Source of the DNA: Auanema rhodensis
Lineage: Eukaryota; Nematoda; Chromadorea; Rhabditida; Rhabditidae
DNA length: 64,000 bases
Direction of reading: 5' to 3'
Assembly (NCBI GenBank): GCA_964057225.1
Contig: OZ059898.1
Location: 7,440,001-7,504,000 of the forward strand
Part shown: one piece after another, positions 30,245-44,313 of the stretch
Position numbering within the stretch: the stretch's first letter is position 1
Layout of the letters: each line of letters begins with the position of its first letter
Notes under the pieces: generated by a model
The model's input: only the letters and a program-made list of their open reading frames with translations
The model's database searches: none
Told to the model about the DNA's origin: nothing
Translations under genes and position numbers: made by a program

Positions 30245-33200
30245 GAAATATTAATCTATCTACCTTTTCGTCATTCAGTATTCAAAAGAAAGAACGAAAA
30301 TAAAGTTGAAAATGAACAAATAAGAAAATGAGTTAATTGAGAAAGCTGAATCAGTCAAGCTATCCAGAAGCTTATATTAATCTCTTGTATATTGAAATTG
30401 TTATCTTCTCATTCTTCATATTAGAATTATAAACAGGATTGTTATCATTCTAAGCTTGAGGACATTGCAAAATTTTGGTTTATTTTCACGTTTATTCCAT
30501 CCTTATCCTCCGTTTCTCCTTTTTTTCTTACTTTTCAGCTTCTCTTGTGCTTTGGTCCGACTTTGATGTCTTCTTTCTTCTTGTCTTTCATCGTCTTCGC
30601 TTTCCGACGACTCGTGCCCTCTATACTCTTTCCTTCTTATCCTTCTGCCTCCATTTTCGTTTCGTCCATTTCTTCTGCTACTAGATCGCAGGACTGACTC
30701 TTTCTTTTTTCCTCTTTTTTTTTCATTGAAACCTTTTCTCTCCATTTGCAGAGCTGGTAGCAGTTCATTCGTCGACCATCATCACAACTTCCACTTGCAT
30801 TCACACTCGTGGCTTTAAGGCGGCTAGCCCTCCCACTTTATATCCCTTTTAGTTAGTTCATTTCTCTCCTATCTCTTGTTTTATACTTATTTTTTTCTAT
30901 TGGCCAAAAGCCAACATTTCGTCGTTTTTGCAAAAGCACACAGACAGACATTCAGATATCTAATCAGTTCATTTGAACTGTTCATAGATTGAAAATCATA
31001 TAATACTTAATCATTCACAATAAAACAATAATCGAATCATCTGAAACAAAGTTGTTTAGTATATGTTGCCAAATATAAATTTAAAAAATTATTTATTTTC
31101 TTCAAAACTTTTTATTATAAGTACACTCTGTTATGAGTAGATTATACACACTTTCAAATATTTTAATAACTTCACGTGAATATGACGTGAAACTTTAAGT
31201 TTTATATTTTGCTCTCACATGGCTCACAAAACGGGTTGTGCTTCTTATTTCAATTTTCAAATTTATAACTGTCTTAATTGATTTTGTTTTCTTTTTCAAC
31301 AAAACTGTATGAAGACATATAGTTAATATATACAATATAAATATTAAATAATCATTAGAATATAATATATAGTATACATCTATTATACTATTTATACATA
31401 TAAATTAAATTGTTTATCATATAATTTTATTTGTTTGGATAAAATCTGGAATTTAATTTCCACAACTGTCGGTACTTTCTCTCAATCGACGCATAATTTG
31501 AATATTAACTCATGTTTCGAGCATTGTTTAAGTACCAGCTTGAGTAATACCTTATATATTCATTACTGTATTATTTTAGTAACTTATAGTTTATTTTATA
31601 ACTTAGACTATAGACTATTTGGAAAAGTTCACCTAACACATGTCGTTTGTTCTGTTTTTTAAATTGAAATTTCTATTTCTTAGAAAGTAAGTAGTAAGCA
31701 TTTTCAATTAAATTAAATTGATTTCTTTCTATTATTTTAATAATTTGGTAATATATATAAACTTAACTATATATATATATATATTTCTATATGTATACAT
31801 ATATCTATCTAAATTGAAATTTCTTTTCTATGCTTCATATGGGTTGATGATGTGTAATAGCTATTCTAACCAACCTTCATCAACAGTAAATGCTTTAACG
31901 AAACATAATTGCTATAGGATTGAATACGATGCTGAAATGAAGAATCGTTGGCTCATAGGCACATGAACATATTTCTGAGTAACATGTTCATTTATTCCTT
32001 CGTTTGGCTAGTCCAGCTGAACACACGATGAAGGACAAATTTCGTGGTTTTGCTGTCAGAAACGACAGCAACAGCTTCTCAGCGTCGATGAGAAGAAAGC
32101 AAAATAATTTTGGTTCTTCAACATGTATCTTAACGGAATTAAACGTTTATTTTCTGATGAGAGATGACTAAACTGAGATGATCACTAAGAAATAATGTTA
32201 TAAATGAATAAAAAAACTGAAATATACCTAGCTTGTAATGATGCAACAGATATTTTCTTTATTGAAAGCAACTGAAACAGCTACAGCGTATAGCATATGG
32301 TATTAATATGTCACAACATATCATTCTGACATTGAACTCAAATATTCTTCTCTTCTCTCATTTCATTCTGTTTGAATCATCATGTGAATCAGTTGAAGCT
32401 CATTTAGACATCTCAGAAGAAACTTTGTTCAGCTCAGATATGTAACTACTTCACACCACTCCCTCTTCTCTTAGCTATCTCTCACTTCGGCGCTGCTGCT
32501 CATTCCAATTTTCCCTCATTCTCCACACACATTCTGCCAAACAATTGAAAAGCAACCATCGTTGTTTCTTTTCTCGCCGCCAATCAGCTTGTCTCCTTCT
32601 TTTCCCCACCAGCCCTTTCACCTTGTTCATTCGCATATCTCTTTGCTTCACTCCGTTGTCTATTGCTACTCCTACTTCTTCATCTACTTTTCTTTTCGGG
32701 TGCCTTGTCTCTCCCACCGCTGTCGTCTTTCCCGCTGGTCTCGTCTTTCCGTTTATCGTTGCTTCCTTAGTACTACCTGATCCTTCCTCTAACTCCCCCC
32801 TTCATTTTTCCATTTTTCTCTCAGAGCATCATATTAGTATCTTAGGATCGTCTTGATCAGCTTACCGGAAGTTACATATATGCTAGCGGTGTCATTTGAC
32901 CTTTGGTTGATGATGTTTCTATTTATTGATGACAATCAATTCATTGAACTGTAAAGTACTTTCAACTCATCAACGATTCCTCATCAATGTTGGCTCATTT
33001 ATCCAATTTCTTCGATTTCATGCTTTCTAACACATTCTTTTTCAAGTATTTTATGACTTTCGCCACATGATATTCAAGCTTTTCCTCCATCGTATGAGTG
33101 TCAGCCGACCACAACTAGCCAGTCATTCAGCATATGTCTGTGTATTCTCTAGATTTTCCTTTCATGTCGAAAAGCTCACATGTTAGCTTGAAAGCTTCGC

Positions 33201-33585
33201 CTCTCTGCCTCCCCCTTCTCTCTCTCATTGAAACGAAAAAAAAGAAGAAGAGAGAAAAAGAAGTTGCAAGCTACTGCTGACGTTGTCGCTGATGCTGGTA
33301 GCAGTATGACTCGATATGCGTGAATCAGTCACATAACCGTATGAACTTCGTTTATATTCCGTTTGAACATTGCTTTGTATGCAACTTTTCTAAGAGCATC
33401 GGCTTTAACATGAACATACAGCAGTACATTAAGTCCCATAATGATGACTATCATTATTATCATGTAATGCTGCTGTTGCTAGTTGAGTTGAATCTTTTTC
33501 AAGAATTTTTCAATTCACTAGCTTGTATGTATTTCCTTATCTTTTTTCATCACCATCCTTTCATTATATCTTACTATATCTTTTG

Positions 33586-33586
<1 letters not shown>

Positions 33587-33629
<43 letters not shown>
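33587..33629 (+). repeat. (CT)n microsatellite
   Basis: CT tract of about 43 bp. Confidence 0.93.
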
Positions 33630-33640
<11 letters not shown>

Positions 33641-34162
33641 TTCTTTCTTCTACTCCCTCTGAATTTACCTCTTAAGCGTGTTCATAACCCTTCATTCTTT
33701 TTGAATATTACTACGAAGTATATGTATATGATATATGCATATATGTGGTGTGCGTGTAGCTCACATCTCTCTACAGACAAGAAATTCTCAGCTCATGTCT
33801 CAGTTTAAACCGAGACCGAATAGGAAAATGCGTTGCCCTTTTCTTTGCATTTTTCTGTTTTCTTTCTTCACCATTTTCTCGTCTTCTCTCTTTCTCTGTT
33901 TTTTGGTTTAGCTCTCTGTGTCTATATTCATCAGCTTTCAGAGTTATTTCTTCCAGACCTCTTGGAGACCAACCATCTTGTTCTTCCTTAAGCTTCTATA
34001 ACATCAGTTCTTTTGACAATTTTTCGCTGTCCTCTTCGTTGTCGTCTATAGTCATCGTCAGGGTCATTTATCCGATTCCTAACTCTTGTTTCGTTTAAAG
34101 AAGGAATGATAGAAGTAGTCAAGACGGATGACGAAAAGATGGAGAGAGCAGGAACGAGGGTG

Positions 34163-34310
34163 AGGCACACACACACACTCACATACATACATACATACAC
34201 ACCCCTACACCCACTAACTGACTGACTGAGTGTTGAGAGCAAAACTTGTGCATAGTCGTCCCAGTCCACATTCTTCAACACTGCCGGCTGACTGACTGAC
34301 TTGGTGACTG
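34163..34310 (+). repeat. CA, (CATA)n and (GACT)n simple-repeat cluster
   Basis: A CA tract leads into CATA repeats (34178-34200), then GACT repeats near 34215-34233 and again near 34290-34303. Together these form a mixed tetranucleotide cluster. Confidence 0.8.
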
Positions 34311-34619
34311 AGCTCGTTGGCTTGACTAGCATGTAGTTGATGTTCTGTCGTCTTTCAGTTCCGACTTTGTTTCTGCGCGTGTTGTTTCATTGGTTTGCTT
34401 AAATCAGCTTGGCGTCATCGTCAAACGGCTTCGTAGTCCTTTCGAATCTTCGTAGCCTTTCTGCCAGCGCTCTCGCTGCCATTGTCTTCCGCTTTCATTT
34501 CTTTTCTTTGCAGAATTGAAATAGATATAAGCAATAGTTTGCAGAACTTACCTGCTCCCACATCATCCATTACACCTCTTACCCCATTTGAAATGAGTCT
34601 TTTCATTTTCTCTCTCTTC

Positions 34620-34634
34620 CTCTTTCTCTCTCAT

Positions 34635-34678
<44 letters not shown>

Positions 34679-34680
34679 TT
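34620..34680 (+). repeat. imperfect (CT)n tract
   Basis: CT repeat with several TTT and AT interruptions. Confidence 0.85.
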
Positions 34681-36162
34681 TCTCCATATCTTTCTCTCTT
34701 TTAATTTTTTCCTTGGTTTATGTCTTTTCCAAAGATAATAAATATGTCTTCCCTATATCTATTGTCATGTTTTCTTGGTTAGCTCTAACAAAGCGTTATA
34801 CTTTCAAATGATCACAACTTTTCAGATTTGACAAGAAAAAGATGACACAATATCTGAAAAGAAAATCAAATTAAAATGAGAGAAATTGAGAGTTAAAGTG
34901 TCTTATCACTCAGCACAAAAAGACTGTTTTGCGCTTTGCTCTCCCCGTCAACCTTGCAAGCATCTTCTCTCTTTACTAGCCTTTCACTCTTCTACCTTCG
35001 TTTCTTCTCTTTATCGTGAACGACGACATCGTTGTCGTGATGTCATTCGTTCACATTAGAAGCGCCTCTAGCTCAAACTTTTCATTGCAAGAGGAACACT
35101 CATCTCAGATTCTATTGCAACTTTTGCGACCACATATGCGATAGCATTGAAAAGAACAAGCTTGACAACGAATATGTTTTTCTCCACAAAAGCCTTTCTT
35201 CATATCGGAATATTATTTTGACTTTTTTTTCATTTTCTTGTGTCTTCTAGATAAGCTCAACATCATCTAGAATAAAAGAAAAGCATGACTGCACGTTTTA
35301 TAGCATGTTTACAAACTTGTCACAGTATTTTATTATAAAGAAAATATTATTTTTCTGGAACAAACTTTATCATTCATCTATGTTCTACTAAAGATTTATC
35401 AAAAAATAGTCTTTTTTTATTGATTTTATACGTTTTTCCCACCTTTTTTCTTCGTCCATTCATCCAACTGGTGTTCCTCATAGTTTGTACTTCGAGTGCA
35501 GTTATGTTCGTCCGCTCAGCATTGCAATCCATTTACTAAGCAAAAAAAACCTTTTTTTTTGTCTTATACAATCAATAGAAGAATTCAAAAATATAAAATT
35601 AGATAATGATAAAAAAATTGTCTTCATTTCTTGTTATATCATTAAGAATTAATTGTTTTTTTTCTTTTTCTATTATATTATAATTATTTTTTATTTTTTT
35701 TTTACTATATGATTGAAATATTATTCTTTTTACATATTTTCTTCTATATATTCATAATGGACTTTTAATTTTTTAACAACTTTATTATAGTAAAAGTCAT
35801 GAGGCAAGTAAGTGAATGCTGGTGTTTTTAGTTTTTCTATTTCTTTATTTCTCATATTTCGTCCTTTTTTTAGTTATAAACTTAGGTTTAATTGAATATT
35901 TAATCAAAATTATATAATTATTATGTCATTAGTTAGCGAATATTTTGTCATTATTCTCAAGATTATGATACGTCATAACGAGTAGATTTGAGATTATCCA
36001 CTATTTTTCTCTCCTCTTCTATTTCTCTCTCTATCTTTCTCTCTCTTTTTTTCTCTTTATCTTTATAATTGATTTTAACTCTTCTAATAATAATTGAATA
36101 CCCTACACTGACTGCAATAGTTGTTCCAAATGTAGAAATGAGTGATCTGTGACGACAAAGTG

Positions 36163-36240
36163 AACCAACCTACTAACTAACTAACCAACGAACGTACGAA
36201 CTAACGAACGAATAAGCGAGTGAGTAAGTGAGGAAGTGAA
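36163..36240 (+). repeat. degenerate period-4 repeat
   Basis: About 78 bp in which nearly every 4-mer is AACN, TACN or AGNN. The unit drifts from AACC/AACT through AACG to AGTG/AGTA along its length. Confidence 0.7.
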
Positions 36241-36319
36241 TCCCATTCAATGATGCCGTCTTGCCTGTACTCTTTGTATTTCATTTTTCTGAATTTCTTC
36301 TTCTATCCATCAAACTATC

Positions 36320-36435
36320 GACACACAGATATATATACACACATACACATACAGACATACACACAGCCTCCCCCCCCCCTCCCACCCAGACAGACAGATA
36401 GACAGACAGACAGGACGGCACAAACACACAGAAGG
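36320..36435 (+). repeat. CA/CATA, C-run and (CAGA)n cluster
   Basis: CACA and CATA repeats, a C-rich run at about 36367-36385, then CAGA/TAGA repeats at 36388-36411. Confidence 0.8.
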
Positions 36436-38157
36436 CTTATGCTTCTTCACTTCATCAGAAAAAAAAAGGAGCAAGCCATCAAGCCACCAGTCATCCAATG
36501 AACAGCACAACTCCAGCCACACATGTACACACACACATACTCACACTCTCGTTTACGCTCATCTTTACCTCACTTGTTTATCATTTTTCTTTTCCAACTT
36601 CATATTTCTTCTTCTTTTTTCTGTCAATTTTTATTATTATTTCAATAATGATTATTCAAAAATATATGTTTGATAACACAAATATTTCCTATAATCATTT
36701 CTATTTGAAGTTTTAGCATATCATGCGAACATATTTGAATTCAATTGAAATATAGATAGTTTCTTTCTTTTTTTTCGACGTTTCATCGTCAAAAATTGTT
36801 ATTTGGTGTCATATAGATACAGTCATTATTGAGTTTTTCTTTATCAAACATATCGTTTACAGAACCAAAAAAAAAGAATATTTGAAATAATATATTAGGG
36901 TCTTTCTCTTTTGCTTCCTAAGTCTATATCTATCTCTTTTATTCTGGTATCTCTTTTTCTCTCCTGTTTCCGCTTATATTGCCGTAGGGTTTCCAAACAT
37001 AGAATTGAACCTTTATGCTTTTCGTGTTGAGCATTGTTGGATTTCTTCATTTCTCGTTTGCAGCTTGATTGTGATTCTTTTTCTTGTTGAAATAGATCAC
37101 ATGCGAAGGAGAAAAACGAAAAGTAACGAAAAGAAGGCCGAATTGACTGCTTTCTAGACTGAATGGGTAAACAACTATTCGTCTACTTCCCTTTTTTTCT
37201 CCTTTCCTCTCCTAGGCAAAAACGTTGTGCAGCTTTTGCTCGTCATCTCTTTTCCCAGGCTTTGAAAATCTTCATCACGTTATGATAGTTTAACTTCTAA
37301 GTTAACTTTATGGTGTGTGAAATCCGACTATCCGTTGGTGGATCGTTCCATCAGCTAGTCGTTCATTCGGCTAAAAGGGCGGCTTGGTTAGATTGCTAGC
37401 TACGTTCGTTCGCTCAATCGGGGGAGCAGTCGTCATTCCCATCCACATCATTGCCGACGTTGTCCTCATTGACGAGAAGAAGACCGAGCCGGATAACTGG
37501 GAATGAGGGAGAGAAGACGAATGAAGATGAAAAGGAAAACAGAAAGTAAAAAAAGAAAAAAAGAAATGCAGAGAGTAGATGAGAAGTGAAAGAAGAAAAA
37601 CGGAAGGACATTTTAGCTGCTGCTGCTACTACCACTACGACCGCCAATCGAATAGTGTCCAAGACGACGACAGCGGCGACAACGATGACAACGTCCTCAT
37701 GTCGTTTCTCTGCAGCTCGTGAAGCAGAGAAACAACGAACTAGCATTTACTTTGTTTCTAATGGCATGAGTCATGTTATTGACGATGTTTCAATGTTGTG
37801 TATGAAAGGCAAGCAAGTGCTTCGTGTTTGCTGCGACCAATCTTCTCTTTTCTCCAATGCTGCAAAGCTAAATTCGCGAAGTCAGCCTCTTTTCTTCGTT
37901 CTTTTTTCCTTTTGGAGATAGTTAATTGTGTTTTCTCTCGTAAAACAAAAATCTTTTTTGTTTCTACCGATATTTCGTGGTAATTAAGCTAGCAAAGTCA
38001 AGTTCTCCATAAGCCCTGTTCTCTTCATCCATAGTGTATGTCATCATCATCATCACATCTAGCTTCGGTAATTCTTTTCTTGTCATTGCTCTGAAAGAGT
38101 ACTAACCCCTCAACATCATTGTTCTTTCTCTCTTTCCCTTTATCTCTCTCTCCCCAT

Positions 38158-38262
<105 letters not shown>

Positions 38263-38513
38263 CAACTCTACTTCATCCCCTCATTCGTTGAACATAAGAA
38301 AGCTGTTGGGAAAACCATCATGAGGCTCATTTCATACATATATATCTTGTTATTTCATCCAATTTAATTATTCATTTTCCCTACTTTTGATTCATTTTTG
38401 TGTTTTTTATTTTCAATTCGTATGATTTATCTTCATAAATTGTCTTTTAAGATGTTGCTGTTTGTTAATTGCTCTTTAACTTCATCTATTCGCATTCTCT
38501 TTGACCTCTTCTT

Positions 38514-38545
<32 letters not shown>
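38514..38545 (+). repeat. (CT)n microsatellite
   Basis: CT tract of about 30 bp, 255 bp after the 99 bp tract. Confidence 0.9.
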
Positions 38546-38548
<3 letters not shown>

Positions 38549-39241
38549 CTTTCTCTTTTTTCTCGTTTTTACGTTCATTTGACTGCTAAACATCTTTCAC
38601 AATAACTGATTTCTCAATCTTACACTTGTTCTATTTCAATATATTACTTTCTCACCTTCGAATTTCCACGGATTCCCTCCACTCTGTGTTGTCAACTTAT
38701 CGCTCTCAGCGGCTTAGCTTCAAGTCCGGATGTGTTAGTCTCAGCTTTCCAGTGAAAAGAGAAAACGACATGCACACATCCATACATTTTGTCGTTGGTC
38801 CTCGTCATCATTGTCATTGTCGTAGCCGTCCTCAGACTTTCTTTCTTCATCAGCTTTTGCCGAGCTCTTAGTCGATTCTTTTTGATTGTCTTTTGAGCGT
38901 CATTGACATCACCCTCATCATCATCCTGCCGTTGTCATCCAAACCATTATTACTCTATCTAAGTTGTCAGGTGTACATCACGCTGTTCAGTATTTTCATC
39001 GCCATAGACATATATCTGTGTCTATGTACATGCTAAGGATGAGAATGTGAGCGACGAGTGTGACCTCATATCGCATGCACAGTCGTCTCAGTTCATCGTC
39101 TCTTCTTGCTATCGTTATATATGTGCTATAGGGCTGGAGAAGGGCATGCTCATATCTCACTCAGTCACAGTCGACGAGCTTATTCTCACCACAACCCAGT
39201 ATTCACGCCACATCCTTTTCTCGCTCTCGTTCCTCTCCTTG

Positions 39242-39272
<31 letters not shown>

Positions 39273-41350
39273 TTCTATATCTCCTTTTCTTTCTTTCTAT
39301 TCATTTCCTTCATAGATACTTGTCTTCTTCTTCTTCTTTCACTCTTCTACTCGCCCAGCTCCTCACCCTTTAAACCTTCTTGTCATCTACTCAGCTTCTT
39401 TCTGTCATTTGGAATTGTCTCTTTTTCTGTTTTTCTCTTTGTTAGCTAACAGTCTTGTCAAATGAGGTGAAAGAAAAGCAAGAAGCACAAGTAACCACAG
39501 CTACCAAACCCAAAAGCTCTTCCTTCGTCTGCTCTTCTTCCTGCTAGCCCTTTTCCCCTTTTCCGATCTTCACCCACAACACACATACATACAGAGACAC
39601 ATATACACACCAGCAGCAAAAGAGACAACGAACAACTAAACGACTCCCCTTCCAATCCCTCTCCTCTCTCTTTCTCCTCTTATTCGTGTCATCATCTACG
39701 CACTCAACAGCAGACTCCCCACTACGTTCTCAGCTGTTTGGTCGACATGGACGTAGTCAACGTCATCGCTGTTGTCGCCATCGTGCTTGATTTTGTCGTT
39801 TTCGGTGTCGTACTAGTTGAAAGACATTGGTCTCCCCATATTCATACTTCCCATACTTCCCATACTACACACCAACATACAAATACATAGCCATGAGGTT
39901 CTAGTCCTCAAACCTCTTTCCACTAGCCTTCATCCTCGTCCTTCTCCTCCACCCATCGTTCTCTTCCATATGTCAGCCATCGGCGACGACGCATCTTTCT
40001 TTCTCGTTTCTCTCTTGTTTTCCTTCCTCTCTCGAATACCACCAAGACTCGTCAGCATCACCAGTTCAGTTGATCGTCTTATTCTCACTCCTCGTTGTGA
40101 CTGCTGCATTCTCAGCTCTTCTGCTGGTGCGTCATGTCGTCTTCTTCTACCGTTCACGCATTAACCCCTTCACCGTTTCTTCCACCCCATACACTCTCAC
40201 ATTCCCTCTCTTCTTAATCTATATCTATCCACTTTCTTTCCTTCTTTTCCTTTCCTCTTTCTCTTATGTATCATATGACCTCCTAGCGAACTATGTTGCC
40301 ATCAGTTCACTTTGCGGCAGCTAAAGTTTGCTCCGATCCCTCTCATTCTCGCCTTCTCTCTCTCTCTCTCTCTTTCTTTTTTTTTCATTCAGCTTTTTAT
40401 TCACATCAGTTACTCCGTAGGGTGATTTTAATGTTTTCATTTGTATGTGCATGCCTTCAGGTCACAACACCAGCTTTATGATGTTTTGTAACCAATCGGG
40501 CTTGATTTGCCCAACTACATGGTTACATACATTAGCTGAGCCACAAACACTATACAAGTAGCTGTTTTCCAATTGTTATCCATTCTGATCCATCTTCCAG
40601 TTTCTATATTGAGACTTCGACACGTGCCTAGTATCGCTATGCCTTTTGGAGATTTTTCTTCTTGTTTTGCCACCTTCAACCATGCCCTTTGGCTTTATAT
40701 AGTTTCCTTGAAACAGCTTTTTACTAAAATGGTTGACTAGTAGTCTATTCTATGCTTCATCCCGTTTCTTTCAATTTCTCTTTCTCTTCTTTTCATCCTA
40801 AACCTTCTCCGTTTCTCAAACGACAAGCTCACGTGCGCCCTCGTTACAACCTGCTCTCACAAAACGGCTTTTTGTTTGTGTATGTGTGCTCAGTCTACCA
40901 TATACGGTCATGCTGTTCAGCGGTCTGGCGACCTCGTTGGCTTGTCAACGTTCAGTTGGCGAAAAATAGGTAGAGGAAGAAAAAAGAAAAAAAAGAGGAG
41001 TGTAGATATAAGTAGATGAAATGAACAGAGGGAAAGAGACATATCTACATGAAAAGTATTAGAAAGAGAGAAAAAGATAAAAAGGTAGAGAGAGGGGGGA
41101 TGAGAAACATAGAGAGTAGAAGAGATAGAGAGAGAGGAAGAGAAACATAGAGAGTGAAAGACCTCCAGTAAATCGTTCGGTCGTTCATTTCGTCCCTTCC
41201 TATGTATATGAATGAGTGTGATGCAGTTGAACAACACAACGATATCTCGTCGTCAATCCACATATACATTCGCATAGATTCATAGTATGCATCCATTTCT
41301 CTTTGTATCGTTGTGCTTTCTTTTCAAAGATCTTTCTTCCATCATCACAG

Positions 41351-41417
41351 GATTAATGGAGAAGCTCTTTGCCAAGGCTGTATCTCATGCTGCATACACC
41401 GAAGCCATTCATGATGT
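41351..41417 (+). CDS. candidate extra N-terminal exon of the BAZ2-like gene
   Basis: The sequence ATCATCACAG precedes GATTA and ATG at 41356. The frame reads MEKLFAKAVSHAAYTEAIHD, then GT, then the strong donor GTGAGT at 41418. Spliced to the second acceptor of the downstream exon (CAG at 44304-44306), the phase fits exactly: GT plus A TGT AAT runs into the ATG at 44314 in frame, adding 23 residues to the N terminus. Using the stronger TTTCAG at 44297-44302 instead creates an early stop, so this exon would then carry only a short upstream ORF. The composition is clearly more codon-like than the flanking pyrimidine-rich DNA. No homology is claimed. Confidence 0.4.
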
Positions 41418-44296
41418 GTGAGTGCCAGTGCCAGCAGAAGCTGTTTTAGAAGAATGAAAGCTTGGAATGTATTCCTCTATAGTCGTAATCTCCAATATTA
41501 ACCGCAATCGTCTAGTATACAGCAATTTCACACTATCTATAACACTGTCTCGTCATTATTCGTCTGTTTGATCGTAATCTTCCAATCATTACGTTCAATC
41601 GTTTACTGCACCCAATATCCGGATCCGTTTATTGACCGTTGAAATGACTTATCTCAGCTTGTCTTTTCTCTTTCGTCGTCTTTGAAGTCATAATCATCAT
41701 CATTATCATTTGCGACATCATCAGCAACATCGACTTGGCTGTTGTTGTGATCGTTTAGCTGATCCAGCCGAACATCATATAGTTTTTCTGCCTCCGTAGG
41801 AGATACATGTATGGGATAGTAGGCGTAAGCTGGATATTGGGGGTATTTTTGCTTTTGCAGAGCTCTCTCTCTCTCTCTCTCTATTGCTCTTGCTCTCGTC
41901 AACTTTTTCTATCAAAAACACTTATTCAATCACTTCTATCTCCTTTTCTTATTGCTTATTCTCCATCATCTTCATCATCAGCGTTATATGGTCACAGTAT
42001 CGATTGTTCATTCGTTCATTCTCAGTCTGTTCGCGGTTTTTCTGTCGTCATCCTCTTTCTGTCTCCTCTCCTCCCTATTTTTCTTGCTTCCCCTTTAGTT
42101 TCCTCTCGCTTGTCTTCTCATACAGGCCGTGATACCTTTTGAATAAAACGGCTTTATTGGTCACTGTTCATATCGACACAGGGACTGGAGACTATGTATA
42201 GAGAGGAGTGCTGATGGTGTGGGTGTTCGGATGATGACGATGTCGATGATGTTGTCGTCGCGATGTATGTCTATGGGGGCGTATAGCTGTATATGGATAC
42301 TTGACAGTGAAATACATAAATGGGTAGCAATTGGGTTGCCAAGGGCAGTCTGCCTGTCATTCCACCATAGTCCCACTTGTTTGTAGATGTAAATCTCAGC
42401 TCAGTTTGTGTGTTAAGAAACAAAGAATACTAACCAAGCTGAATTGAACGACTGCTATTGCTGATGGTCACTATCGGTCATGACACAAGAAGCAACGAAT
42501 GAGCCGGTGAGGCAGAAAACAACGAAAAAGGGAAAAAGATGACGACGTTGAGGTCCTGAGAGGCTAGGAAAGGACGGCACCAACTCCTCTTCCTTCTCTT
42601 CTTCTTCACTCCCCTTCTACCCCTTTTCTCCCACCCCTCCTCTCTTCCTCGCATAGCCTGACTGACTCATCTGCTGCTCGTTTTTCATTGTTTCGTCCTG
42701 GCGTCCCCCCCCCGCTCCTCTTGCATCGCCATCACCGTCCTCGCCGCCACCACCACACAACCACCAACAGCACTACCGCCAACAGCAGATACTCCCCCTC
42801 ATTCGCTTTGCATCGTCTGCACTCTCCATCTAATTCTCTTTTTCTCCGTCATTCTCTCGTGTCGCTGAGTCGTTGACTCTACGACCTCCCAATCATTCTA
42901 TGTTTCAGTCAATCCGTCCGTCTCCCATTGCCTCTCCTCTCGTCCCTTGGGCCGAGTCATTGGCTGGCGTCCGTCCAGTCCTTTCAGTATCTTTCACAGT
43001 CGTAGCTATCTTCGATGGTTGCATGTACCTTGCTGGTCATTCAGTATTGTGTCATTTCCAATCAACTCCACATGTTCTTCCTCTTGCATATGACGTTTAT
43101 CGTAATCCTTTAATCTTGAACTATAAATGTCTTGTTACTAATGAGTTGTATATCAACTATTTGAATGAACTTTCCAAATGTGTATTAGTTTTAATCAGAG
43201 TCTGTCTTCGTTTACTCTCATTCAATGTTGTAGTATTACTATTTTCATTTAAAAATGTATTTATTTAATTATACTTACTGTTCATTTCTTTATAGTCTGT
43301 CTAATATATCCAGATATATCGTCTCCTATATCGTTCACTCATTCTCCCTCCTATTTCACTTCTCTTCATTCAATCCTACTCTTTTCTGTCTTTCTCTAGG
43401 TCTCTGTTTCTCTTTGATTTTTCGTTTTTGGCGCCATTTCTCGTTCATATATAGACACGCTGCCTTTCTCCCTCGACCCTCGCTCGTTCTCTCTCTCTCT
43501 CCCAACATGTGTACCGGCACCGTGACCTCATTTCTCTCATCTTGTCTCCAACTGATATTCCATTCAACTTACAACAGCTTATTCCACCTATCCAGCAATC
43601 GATGCTCATCTCAGGGCTTAGCCACAGCATCACAAATAGCAAGATAACATAGATTCATGCGTGTTACATGTGCATGTATTTGAGTTTGTCATACTATAAA
43701 CCATTGTGTTCGGTATTGGTCATATCGTTTTCCTTAGCTATTCTATGCTGTAGCATATATAGTTTATTTTAATTATATATTTTACCTATATATAACTATG
43801 TTCATGAAACTTTATTTCATTTAAACAAATCTGAGAAATACAAAAACCCATTCATGAACAATCCATTTACTTCTATTATTCATCAATCTATATTCTGGTT
43901 ATGAGCTATAATTTTAAACTTTTTATGAACCATTTTAATCGTTTCTGTTTACTTATATTTCTATAATTCAAAATATTTTGCGATGTCTGCCTTAATCTCA
44001 TCTCCACCGCCTTTCCAGCATAGTCATCATCAGCATCATCATCGACATCATGTGGTCTTGATGTTAACGTCGTTCTCATTTTCTTTTTTTCCTTCTATTC
44101 CTCTTCTTCTTATCCTTTTCTTGTCTTAATACATCTACTTGCTTTTCCCTTTCGATTGCTTCTGTTTTTATTCCCTTTTTCTGCCATCTTCCCTGTCTTT
44201 CTTGTCTAATTTGAATTGTTTCATTTTGTTTTTTTCTTGTCATTCTACTTGCAAGTATTTTCGTTCACTTTTTAGCATGTCCATATATTCCGCTTG

Positions 44297-44306
44297 TTTC
44301 AGTCAG
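44297..44306 (+). other. tandem 3' splice sites before the BAZ2-like start
   Basis: TTTCAG (ending 44302) and a second CAG (ending 44306) lie 11 and 7 nt before ATG 44314. The first has the nematode consensus and could take a spliced leader. The second keeps the frame with the candidate exon at 41351. Confidence 0.6.
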
Positions 44307-44313
44307 ATGTAAT

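Noticed and set aside
30503-30745. Arg/Lys/Glu-rich minus-strand ORF
   Set aside because: Antisense reading of a CT-rich tract; low complexity and no conserved motif.
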